From NCBI GenBank assembly GCA_021234155.1, contig JAJEKV010000017.1, forward strand, positions 8,249,525 to 8,313,524: a stretch of DNA of 64,000 bases, written 5' to 3'. The position numbers and the translations under genes are program-made. This DNA comes from Isoetes taiwanensis (Eukaryota > Streptophyta > Lycopodiopsida > Isoetales > Isoetaceae). Positions within the stretch are counted from its first letter, which is position 1. Each line of letters begins with the position of its first letter. Shown here piece after piece: positions 54,676 through 64,000 of the stretch. A model generated the notes under the pieces. That model did no database searches, was not told the origin of the DNA, and saw nothing but the letters and a program-made list of their open reading frames with translations.

Positions 54676-55153
54676 GTGCTCCCCCTGTTGTAACCGGTCT
54701 GAAACAACTGGTGCAGGTGCAGACCTGCTGCAATCCGGCCCTTTGGGCAGCTGAAGGCAACCCTTCAAGATACACCAAAAGATGCAGGTGCAGACCTGAA
54801 ATGCCTGCAAACCTCCCTTTAAAGACCCTGCACGATGCAGAAATCCGGTCTGCCTAGCACCGAAAACCCCCCAGCAGACCAGGTGTAGATCGAAATTACT
54901 GTTTAAACTGCCAGAAAGATGCCTGCATTTTCGAATCACCAGGTCGAAGTAGCAGACGAATCACTTGCACAGAATCGCAGGTGGTCACTAACACACAAAC
55001 AACGAAGATTCCTCTACCTCGAATCAAGGGCCAAGTCAAAACCACAGAAGCTCGTTTGCCCTAGCGTCCAAAACTAGCGCCCACATGAGAGAAATGAAAT
55101 GAAATGAAATGTTGTATTTATTACGTCTATAGACCACCAGGTCTATGAGACGA

Positions 55154-57573
55154 TCAATGTACATATTCAACGTTATAAAAGATATCCTCTAATGCATCTT
55201 CTGACAAGAATGCATTAGACTCTTCCCAACTCTCATCATGTATAACATTACAATCTTTAATACTCATTAACTGTTCTCTCTGTATCAATATTTCCTTCAA
55301 GTATTTCCCAATGTGATGTCCAGGCATATCAAAGAATTCCAGCAAAGAGTTTGAATGGATACTGTACTTATCTCGAATCCCTGAGTATGACGGGCACCTT
55401 ACGATGACATGTAATTCATCTTCTACTTCTCCCATATTGCATACTTTGCAAAATCTCAATTCATGGGGAATATTACTCCAATGTCCTACTTCAACCCCAA
55501 GCCTATGGGAGCTAAGCCGCATCCTGCTTATCATCTGTCTGGCGCCAAAAGACACACCTTCCTTGAGGTATTTGGCCTCTTGGGGAGTGGGATTTATATA
55601 CTGTCTATATAAATGTTTTTTGGTCTCCGGGACTCTCCAGCTTCTTCGAATGAGGTGCTCATGCACCCACTCTCTTAGATTGCCCTTATTCTCACGTATA
55701 CCATGAATGTCCATCCCCCAATTCCTCATCCATTCCCTAATATCTGAGTACCACCCCTTGTCTCTTGTTTCTTCTAATGCTAGCCTTGGTAAGCTATCTT
55801 CTGGCATATCAAATAGCAACTTAGAGAGATATGTAAGCGTTCTGCATAGGGCTTCAGCCTCTAGTGGCATCATGCCACACTCTACAAGCAGCATATCATA
55901 GGGTGGTTTTTTAATTCACATACTCAAAAAAGCATGTGGGCGACACATGTGCTGCACAGGTGCTGACTGCCCTTCATTGTCCTTCAAACTGCCCTTCATT
56001 GCCCTTCCATAGCCCTTCATTGCCCTTCAAAAAATCATGAGTGTTTTCTATTATATAAAGGATATAATGAGCGTATTAGTGATGCAAATGATGATGACAT
56101 AAATTATTTGGTGAAGGTGCTCTGTGATGGTCAAAAAACTGGGTAGGTCAATAAAAAAGTTACTCCATATGGAGTTTGAGCTTTAGTACCCAATTCTGTT
56201 CTCAAGAACTTCTTCTGCACTTTCTCAACCTTTTTCCAGGATTCTACCGATAATCCCGACCCCCATACTTCACACCCATAGAGCAAGACTGTTTGGACCA
56301 GCACTCGATATAATGTACGCTTCAGGCTAAAGTCCCATATTTCTGCTTTTCCACTTTTACGCTGCATGCTATATAGTGCTTTCAGGCCTCCATTTACTCT
56401 ATGCTCAACAGCAGAGTTCCAGCTATGCCCCTTGTCCACATGTATCCCTAGATACTTATATGAGATGACAATTTCCACAGGTTCTCCATGATAGAGGAAT
56501 TTAAGATGATCTACTTTATTTGTCCCAAATACCATCATCTTAGTCTTTGACATATTTACCCTCATACTCTTCTGTTCACAGAAATGTGCCAGCGCATCTA
56601 AATGCTTCTGCATGCCTTCCACTGAACGGGAACGAAGAACAACATCATCAGCATATAAGAGCAACAAAACCATGCATCTAAACAATGGGGTCCCCTCCCC
56701 GCCATATTCGGACATCCAATCCTGCAGTTGGTCTATGAATAGGCCAAATAGTGTGGGCTTAGTGTGGGCACCCTTGCTTCACTCCAATATTACTTTCTAC
56801 CACATCTGCGCATTGCTCAATGTAGGGGGATGATAGCTGTACCAAAACTTTATCATAAAGTATCTTCACTGCATGTCTAAGCTCAATTGGTACCCCTAGG
56901 GCCTCCATCCTCTCCCATAAATTACTACGAGATACGGTGTCAAATGCCTTAGCATAATCAACAAAAAGAGCATAAAGGGGTTTTTTCTTACCCTTAACCG
57001 AATCAACCATAGCTCGCAAAGTAACCAAATGATCAACTATAGATCTTTTTGGTCTAAAGCCTGCCTGTCCAGTGGCTCTAACATTATGTTTTTCAGCCCA
57101 AGTGCTCAATTTACAATTCAGCATAGCAGCAAATAATTTGGCATATAAACTACTAACCAGAATCATTCGGTAATTTTCAGGATCATTCTCATCTCCAGCT
57201 TTATGCAAGGGGATAACTCTGTTCAGCTGCCAAGTGCGAGGAAACCCTTTGCGCAAAACATTGTTAAATAATGACAACAATGCAACATGTATTGAGTTAC
57301 CTGCCCATTTGAACATTTCAGCTACCAGCCCAATTGAATCAGCCGCTTTCCCGTTGGCAAGATGACTTAACCCTTCTTCTAAGTCTTCCAAATCAAAGCA
57401 CCAGCCTACATCCTGTAAGTCAATATTACCGACATTGGCCTCTGGCATGTGATACAGCTTACGCACTTGGCTTAATAAAGCCATGGTTTCCAGGTGGGTC
57501 TCCTGCTTCATCTTAGGCTTAAGCTCATTCCAGAATTTTTTGGGATCTGCTATAGTGTCACGGATCAGTTCCT
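55154..57573 (-). pseudogene. LINE K ORF2: reverse transcriptase and zinc finger
   Basis: Frame 57511-56759 (HLANGKAADSIGLVAEMFKW, FRPKRSIVDHLVTLRAM, VDYAKAFDTVSRSNLWERM, GVKQGCP) and frame 56715-56131 (LLLYADDVVLRS, catalytic box intact, LYGCEVWGSGL) are separated by a small duplication near 56755. After the insert, frame 55894-55154 is the intact C-terminus with zinc finger CKVCNMGEVEDELHVIVRC. Breaks: the insert and one shift. Confidence 0.84.
55906..56158. mobile_element. 250-bp insert of unknown type in LINE K
   Basis: Foreign sequence splitting the ELGTKAQTPYG-to-MLLVECGMM region. It contains several CCCTTCATTG units. No inverted ends were recognised; the edges (CATATCATAGGGT and CCATATGGAGT) may be a diverged duplication. 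Confidence 0.5.
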
Positions 57574-57575
57574 GC

Positions 57576-58164
57576 TATCTCTGAGCAAAGATCTAAGGAT
57601 ATAGATATGAACGATTGAAGTGCCTCGGAAAAGAAAAGAACAACTAACAAGACACCCAGTGCAAACAATGCGTAACTACTCAACCTGAAGATGGAAATTT
57701 ATGGAACGAATGCTCATACATAAAGATGGAACTGGCCGTATGAAATTGATATGGCAAACAAGCACTAGCAGATGCATGCCTTAATAACCATGAGAAACAA
57801 CAAGTACTACCAGATGCACAAGGGGCATAAAATGCAAAAGCTCAAGAACCCAAAATTGAAGATATAACAATGGGACTAAGATCAAAAGTTAGGTGGATAA
57901 TGCACTTTAACAAAGTGTATTGTTATTCCAGCACAGTAGAAGCAACAGACCAAGATGACAAGTAGACGCAGAGGATAAGTACAAGTGGACGAGGAAAAGA
58001 TGGGAAGGACAACTAAAGATTTATGGTCCTAAATGCAAAAAATTGTAAACCCTCATTAACCTTATATTTCGAGCACAATTAACCAGACAACGTGAAGAGA
58101 GATCATGGCATCATAAAATGAAGCAACATCAATCATTAGGAGTCAATACGTCAATAAATGCAAA
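57576..58164. other. A-rich stretch without a recognised gene
   Basis: Unique-looking sequence between the truncated LINE K and the tail of LINE L. No domains or repeats were seen. Confidence 0.5.
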
Positions 58165-58339
58165 AGGAAGGAAGGAAGGAAGTTTATTTTAACGTCCACG
58201 GAGGCCAGAGGCCTATGAGACGGTACATGCAGAGAACGGGCAAAAAAGCCAGAAACCCCAACACCAAAAACAAATAAAGTAACTGTACAGTAGAACCCTA
58301 CTACCGGGATGAAAAAACCCCCACTTGGGAGGAAAAACC

Positions 58340-61300
58340 CTAACAGTAGGCTCTCAAATACCATGCCCCCGAAGAGCAAGTCTGACGGCCGAAATCTGCA
58401 GGATGTAAGCTCCCAGTCGCGCTACCATAGGTGATGCGAATGGCGATGTAGCGGTGTGTCGAGCATCTAAGATCAGTGTGCACTGCTCGGACATGGGCAT
58501 ATGCTGGGCACCGCTGGAGGGCATGGTGCTCATCCTCTATCACGTGCATCTCACAACACTGACATATCCTCTCCTCCCTGGGGATCCCGTGCCCACCATT
58601 CACCCCCCAGTGACCTGTTTCAATTCTGAGGTAATGGGAACCCGTCCTTATGGCAGCAATAGCTCTCCGCTTTCTTCACGAGAGATGTGTGCTTTCAAGT
58701 ACGGGATGGGGTCCATGCTCAAGGCCGGGATTAATCGCGGCGTGATAGTGCTCGCCTTGGGCTTTGCAAGAGTAGAGGCATCCCACGGGGTAGCAGCATA
58801 GCACGCATCAATTGCCCATTCGCGCAGATCGACCGGTGCCACCATCTGTTGGTAATCCATAGACCACCTCCTAAACCATCCATTACAGTGCTCGTGCCAT
58901 ACCCTCTTCAGCCGTTGGGGGCCCTGCGTTAACAACACGGCATGTGGGGGCCAGCGATGCTCATCCATTCCATCCACCTTATGGAAGCAAGTAAGATGCC
59001 TGCACATAGCAGAATGCTGTAAAGGCCAGAACCCCGTCTCATACAACAAAATTCGATACGGTACGGTGTCCTTCACTCCCAAGCTATATGTCAAGAAAGC
59101 TTTCTGCACCCTTTGCAACCTATCCCACGTGTTTTTGCTAACTGCTGGGCCCCAAACCTCCACCCCATATAGCAGCACCGGCTCGACCAAAGCCCTAAAC
59201 AAGTGTGCTCTCCTCGCCCAAATCCACAGAGATCTATCAAGCAACACGCGTTTTGTAATCGCATATAAAGCCTTCCAACCCTGACCGGCTCTCCTCTCTA
59301 CACACTCATCCCCAAAGATGTTAGTAGTGAAATCAATTCCCGGATACTTGAAGCTCGCACCATCTCCACTTCCGCCCCCGTAATATAACTCAGGGATAGG
59401 GTGTTGCGAGGACAGGATCGCTGAGAAGCTTAGTTTTGTGCAAGTTCATTGTCATTCCCGTTGCCCCACAGAACCCACTGAGGGCATCCAAATGCTGCTG
59501 CATACTGCTGGCCGTGTGGGCTAGCAAAGCTACATCATCCGCATATAGTAACCGGCTCCGCGAGGTCGCCGTCGATAATTGCACCCCGGCTCCCCATGGT
59601 GCCGCATCCACGCCTGTGCTATCAATGTACAACCCAAAAAGCGTTGGAGACAACGGGCAGCCCTGCTTAACTCCCATAGTGCTAGCTACCCGTCGATCTT
59701 CATAAGGAAGTGCAGCATGAATCCCATCATAAAGCTGGTGCACCCCATTCTGCAACTCCTGTGGAACTCGCAAGTCTTGCAACCTCTCGCCACAAAGATG
59801 TCTCGGGGACGGTATTATATGCGCCTTTAAAATCTACAAAGCAAGAATACAAGTCCGTCCGCAAGATTCCCGCTTGCCTCCATCAACACCCTCAAAGTGA
59901 AGATATGGTCGGTTGTGGAGTGAGCCGGGCTAAAGCCCCGCCTCGCCAATTGCCCGCACCGCCTCGCCCACTTAGTGAGTTTCTTCTCCACCACCACCGC
60001 CAGAGCTTTGCAAACAAATGAAGCTTACCATAATCATCCGTAATTCACGGGCTCATCCAGATTACCGCCTTTATGCACAGGAACAACCTTACTAACCATC
60101 CACTCCACGGGGAGCCCTCGCCAGAGCCTGGTTAATGATCACCGCCGGGGCCCTACCACGATGGGCCACTCCATTTCAATGCTTCGACTGCAGCCCCTGT
60201 AAATCCTTTGCCTTGCCATTCGCCGGATGCCCGAGACCCTGGCTGGACATCCTCCGCGTGAGCTGCGGTACCTCTCCTACCTGATCAGGGACCACGGCAT
60301 TAGCTCCGAGGGGTCATATAACTCCCGCAAATGATGCATCCATTGCTCCACACTTACATTACCACCACCGGCACTTCGGTATAACACCTTACGCCAAAAG
60401 CTTTTGGCTCGCCATGAGCATGTGAAACAAAGGCCCCGGTTTTCGCCATGTATCTTCCCTTCTTGGCTTTTAGAAAGAGCTTATAGTCTTAGGGGCTCGG
60501 GGGCAAGAATCGTGGATCTATGACCAAGCGCACGGGCTCTTTAAAGCCTTGCAATCAAGATCAAACCGCGGGTTCTCGGAAAATGCGCGGTGTCCTCCCC
60601 TGGAGGGCTCTTCACCGCAAAGGAACCCCGGCCGGAAATGCAGCAAGCGCCCCTCACCGACCATGCACACTGCCTTGCGATTGTGTAAAAGCTATCAAAC
60701 CCCCAGTAACTCCCCCGCACCAACACAGATTCATCTTTGTCCTCCTTCGATGGCGTGGGATATATGGTAACCCTCCACGCCCCTTTGCGGTGTCTCCACT
60801 ATTGAGTGCTTCCAATTCAGCGTGACATAAAGCGGGTAGTGATCGACAAAGCCTCCTCATCCCACGTGCTTGTGCCAATGGAGAAGTGTGTAACCATGTC
60901 AAGTGTCTGCTACGGGCGAGAAGGTAATCCAACACACTAGCTCCCCATCCACGCCTATCGCTCCTACAAGTAACACCCCCTGAGTGTGGCCATCGCTGCA
61001 TACCATTACAAATTACCATGTCAAAAACCTGGCAGAGCTGGACCAGCTGTCTACCAAATGGTCTAGCCACCATATCCTGGGAGTGCCGTGTATGCTGAAT
61101 AGCGGCTGTCTCAAGCCAAAGCGGATCAGCATTAGCGTCACCTTGAAAGGTCACCGACTGCAACTGCGTCGTACGAGCATTGAAATCTCCTAGCAAAAAT
61201 ACCTGTCCCTGCTGTCTATAGCGGTCTATGTCATCATACAGTTCCCTATACGGCATCTGGACATCTGTGTCTGCATCATGTACCTGGTAGAACTTAGAGC

Positions 61301-61583
61301 CTGCATGGGGAATGTAGTAGCTAGCAAGAAACAATGGGACATGACCAGGCTCTAATACCATTACCCACATGTAGCGGTTAAATGCATCAGACTTTTGAAG
61401 TGTGATCTTGCATGCTAAGGCATCCCTAAAGTAGCAAGCCACTCCACCGTACCCGCGTCTGCCATGGCGCTCATTAGCAAGTGAGAAATGCTGATATCCT
61501 CGAATGTCTGGCAATCGATGCCCTTCATACTCCCATGTCTCCTGCAGGAAGACGATGTCTATGTCTGTCGCGATCCCATTCAA
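58340..61583 (-). pseudogene. LINE L ORF2: endonuclease, reverse transcriptase, zinc finger
   Basis: The endonuclease frame 61583-60654 is open for 309 codons: FLQETWEYEG, GYGGVACYFRD, QVFLLGDFNARTT and SVLDYLLARS. The stretch 60650-59800 is badly eroded by many small deletions. Reverse transcriptase frame 59782-59390 has GVKQGCPLSPTLFGLYIDS and LLYADDVALLAH. Frame 59247-58648 has LLYGVEVWGPAVS, and 58603-58340 the zinc finger CQCCEMHVIEDEHHALQRC. The catalytic YADD is intact but the ORF is broken in several places. Confidence 0.82.
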
Positions 61584-61629
61584 GCCACTGCCCTTCTGCC
61601 ACGGGAAGCCCCTACAATTCTAGGAAACA

Positions 61630-62977
61630 ATGCGAAGACACTTTCCCTATGCTGACTGCGACTGTGGACCCATCTGAGTGCCTGAGGACGCTGTTGTGGT
61701 TGGAATAACTCGGGCAGCCTGCTGACGGAACCCCGATGGATGTCTTTGCGGTTGTGGAAGGCCTCAATCCGCCCTCTCCCCGGCCCGCTCGGCACGATGC
61801 CCCCGGACCGCTCTCTGCCCTCGCGGATGCGGTGTTCGTGGGAGTCTTGCCTCCGAATCGCCGGACGAGGAGGCACATATACCTTCATCTTGCCATTAAC
61901 CAAACCAGCAGCCCCTCCAATTTTGTCGAATCTCTCTTATCTTGACCAACTCTTGGCTTCTTTCCCGTTGTTGCAGTGGCGTGAGATCCAGATCCAGGTA
62001 TATGGATGTACCTTTCAAGCGACTGGTGCGGTGCAACAACAAAGATTTTGCCTCCCAATCCAAGGCGCAAACTTAACTAGCCGAGGTCTCATGCTCGGGT
62101 CCTCCTCCTACGATTGGACTCTTGATAACCAAATCTGTGAATTGGAGCTTTGCAAGTACCGTGGTGGTAAGCTTACCCGGCAAATCCTCGCCTTGCTCCT
62201 CGAGGCAATCCCCACACAATAAGGTTGAGGCGGGTGCTGGATGTCTTGCTCCTCACGGCAGTACCCGCCTGATTCCCCCGAGCCACCTCGGCCTGCGGTA
62301 TGGGGGTGCTGGTGCAGACGATTTGTGGTGCACTCCGGGACTCGTTGCACCTCCATTTGGAGGTCCCTGCATCTCTTCTTTGTAAAGTGGGCCATATGGT
62401 TCTCTATATGTGAGCATCTTCCGACATCTCCTGCCTGCGCCTTTGCTTCATCAAGGAATTGGAGCACTGCCCCGCACCGCCTTCCACATCCTTTTCCTTA
62501 GCATCTATCCGACCAGCCATGCTTGTGACTTGTACAATCCATAAAGAACCCCTTCATGTCAGCCCGTGCTTGCGCCATGTCTTCCATCCACTGCTGGTGG
62601 ACCTTATTCAAGCAGTGCCCCATCTCCGTGACTAGCTGCGTTGTTGCTTTAATCTCCCCTCTTATCTGGTCATTAGCCTTTTGGGCTCCCCTACAATCAT
62701 AATCCCCGAGCCGAACTTCCACAAGGAAAATTCGCTCCTTCTATTGGAGAAGCTGCTTCTTGAGCGCAGCCCCTGGCAGATGGTCCTGTGATGCCTCCAA
62801 GCTTGCCAGCTTAGCCTGGAGGAAACCGGCCTGTTCTTGTACAACCCTGATTGCCTCAGCCTGTGATACCTGCTCTGATGGGGACGAGGTATCCAAATTG
62901 CAGGCTCTTTTCTTCAACGCATGCATGCTGTCAGGGGTCGCCATAGAGGGCCGGGACTGTCTGGTGGATTCCGGCAA
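61630..62977 (-). pseudogene. LINE L ORF1 remnants
   Basis: Frame 62977-62741 begins MPESTRQSRPSMATPDSMHA and has a short coiled coil (VVQEQAGFLQAKLASLEASQ). Frame 62722-62498 continues the coil (GEIKATTQLVTEMGHCLNKV). Further short frames lead to 61630. The RRM-like core is not clearly readable, which fits many small deletions here. Confidence 0.55.
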
Positions 62978-63000
62978 CTAAAACAGAGGAAACACCATAC

Positions 63001-63460
63001 AAATCATACACCGACGGAAAGCTCATTCGATAAGCTTTCCAACGAGCCCAAGAACACCTGAATCTGACATCGGAATCCCGAGTTATGAGCAAAAGAGCAG
63101 GGCTGAAACCCTAAGCGCCAGACAAACATGTACATGGAGGAAATGAACATATAGGACGAAAAGAACTAGATGGCCACAAAAAGATGAATACCCAATAAAG
63201 AGCTACAAGAACAAAAACAATATAACTAAGACATGAACCCCAAGTACCGGTAGACTAATAAGGGCAATAACGAGCTATACTTAACCATTGACACTTATTA
63301 AAACTTGGGTTCTCCAAAAATATTAAATGATGCATAAGCATTGTATATACAAAGGATTATGCCCGAGATAGAATCTATTGTTAAATGTGAATGGCACACA
63401 AGGCGACGATAAAATGAAACTCAAATCAAATTATATTAATTGATCCACTAAAATAACAAA
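63001..63460. other. Stretch without a recognised gene
   Basis: Possibly the 5' leader of LINE L near 63000-63150, then A-rich sequence. No open frame of note. Confidence 0.45.
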
Positions 63461-63716
63461 GGAAGGAAGGAAGGAAGGAAGTTTATTTTAACGTCCACGG
63501 AGGCCAGAGGCCTATGAGACGGCACAGAACAGACAAAAAAGCCAAAAACTCCAACACCAAAAACAAACAATGTAACTGTACAGTAGAACCCTACTACCGG
63601 GATGAAAAAACCCCCACTTGGGAGGAAAAACCCTAACAGTAGGCTCTCAAATACCATGCCCCAGAAGAGCAAGTCTGACGGCCGAAATCTGCAGGATGTA
63701 AGCTCCCAGTCGCGCT
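63461..63716 (-). mobile_element. LINE M, 256-bp 3'-end copy of the L family
   Basis: Nearly identical to the 3' end of LINE L (58165-58430), with five CTTC tail units and the hairpin at 63491-63521. It stops abruptly at 63716, a typical very short 5'-truncated insertion. Confidence 0.88.
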
Positions 63717-64000
63717 AAAGAACAATGGAGCCAACAAAATAAGAACAAAAATAATGGACCAAATGGGATCGGTAGGATTAGAAGAATAGAATAGAATAGA
63801 ATAGAATAGAATAGATGGTATGCATGAGGGAAAGGGACCAATGAAATATACAAGTGGGGCACTGTGAACAATTGGCGCAATACGACTAAAGAGCAGATTG
63901 AAAACACAAGAAGTAACAATTTAAGTAATATGAGCATAGAAGAGAACAAATATTGAAGGCGTTGAATATGAAGTACATTAAGAAGGTCGAAGGGATACAA
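63717..64000. other. Right edge with an (AATAG)n microsatellite
   Basis: (AATAG)n at 63786-63814, about six units. No gene was recognised to the end of the window. Confidence 0.6.

Larger units (their letters stand above)
55085..57575 (-). mobile_element. LINE K, 5'-truncated
   Basis: Minus strand. The hairpin is at 55123-55152 (AGACC/GGTCT), the tail four CATTT-type units, then only a few TC units. It is truncated near the end of the endonuclease-to-reverse-transcriptase linker, at about 57575. A 250-bp foreign insert lies at about 55906-56158. Confidence 0.82.
58165..63000 (-). mobile_element. LINE L, near full-length, (AAGG)n-tailed family
   Basis: Minus strand, more GC-rich than the others. 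The tail is (CTTC)n at 58165-58183; the hairpin at 58192-58223 has inner stem AGGCC/GGCCT and outer CGTC/GACG. Order from the 5' end: ORF1 remnants (62977-61630), endonuclease (61583-60654), reverse transcriptase and C-terminus. No GA tract adjoins it. The 5' boundary is uncertain (about 63000). Confidence 0.8.

Noticed and set aside
63786-63814. (AATAG)n as the tail of another LINE
   Set aside because: The unit resembles the tail of LINE H, but no hairpin or ORF2 end lies on either side. I treat it as a simple microsatellite.

Overview
This is nuclear DNA of a land plant with a repeat-rich genome. The evidence is plant-type LTR retrotransposons primed by initiator tRNA-Met, a chromodomain Ty3/gypsy element, CACTA-type ends, a PIF/Harbinger transposase, a tRNA-like SINE and intron-containing gene remnants. 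The species cannot be told from this window. Almost everything here is mobile DNA; no intact ordinary host gene was found.

Region by region. (1) 135-14336: a very long (GA)n microsatellite has been entered repeatedly by non-LTR retrotransposons (LINEs A, B, C, E, F on the minus strand, all in one orientation, and one plant L1 fragment, D, on the plus strand). Each LINE has (GA)n at its 3' side, and most have it at the 5' side too. (2) 14337-18400: a degenerate copy of a small gene, a miniature LTR retrotransposon (TRIM) with three LTRs and a TCCCA target duplication, a broken Myb/SANT-like gene of the Harbinger type, and a small unknown gene. (3) 18398-44682: a block bounded by inverted CACTA-type ends, with degenerate GAGTCAG-type arrays inside both ends. 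It holds remnants of a POP4-like RNase P subunit gene and LINE G. LINE G was split by a complete Ty3/gypsy element (22360-42948, target duplication TGGGT), whose reverse transcriptase was in turn split by plus-strand LINE H (27450-34744). (4) 44683-46570: a nearly intact PIF/Harbinger transposase with one stop codon. It may be the other half of the Harbinger element begun in region 2. (5) 46584-57575: three more LINEs (I, J, K) head to tail, again at (GA)n tracts. (6) 58165-63716: LINE L, nearly full length, of a related family with an (AAGG)n-type tail, and M, a 256-bp copy of its 3' end.

Two systems stand out. First, the Ty3/gypsy element carries two extra sense-strand ORFs between its 5' LTR and gag. 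Each has its own TATA box and a pair of 67-bp inverted repeats at identical 199-bp spacing. One of these proteins begins with the first nine residues of mature histone H3 (ARTKQTARK), while the element's integrase ends in a chromodomain, the module that commonly reads methylated H3 tails. Second, the LINEs share a 3'-terminal double-stem hairpin with compensatory changes between copies. It is followed by short tandem tails and then the (TC)n target, which suggests an RNA hairpin read by the reverse transcriptase together with a preference for (GA)n/(TC)n microsatellites.
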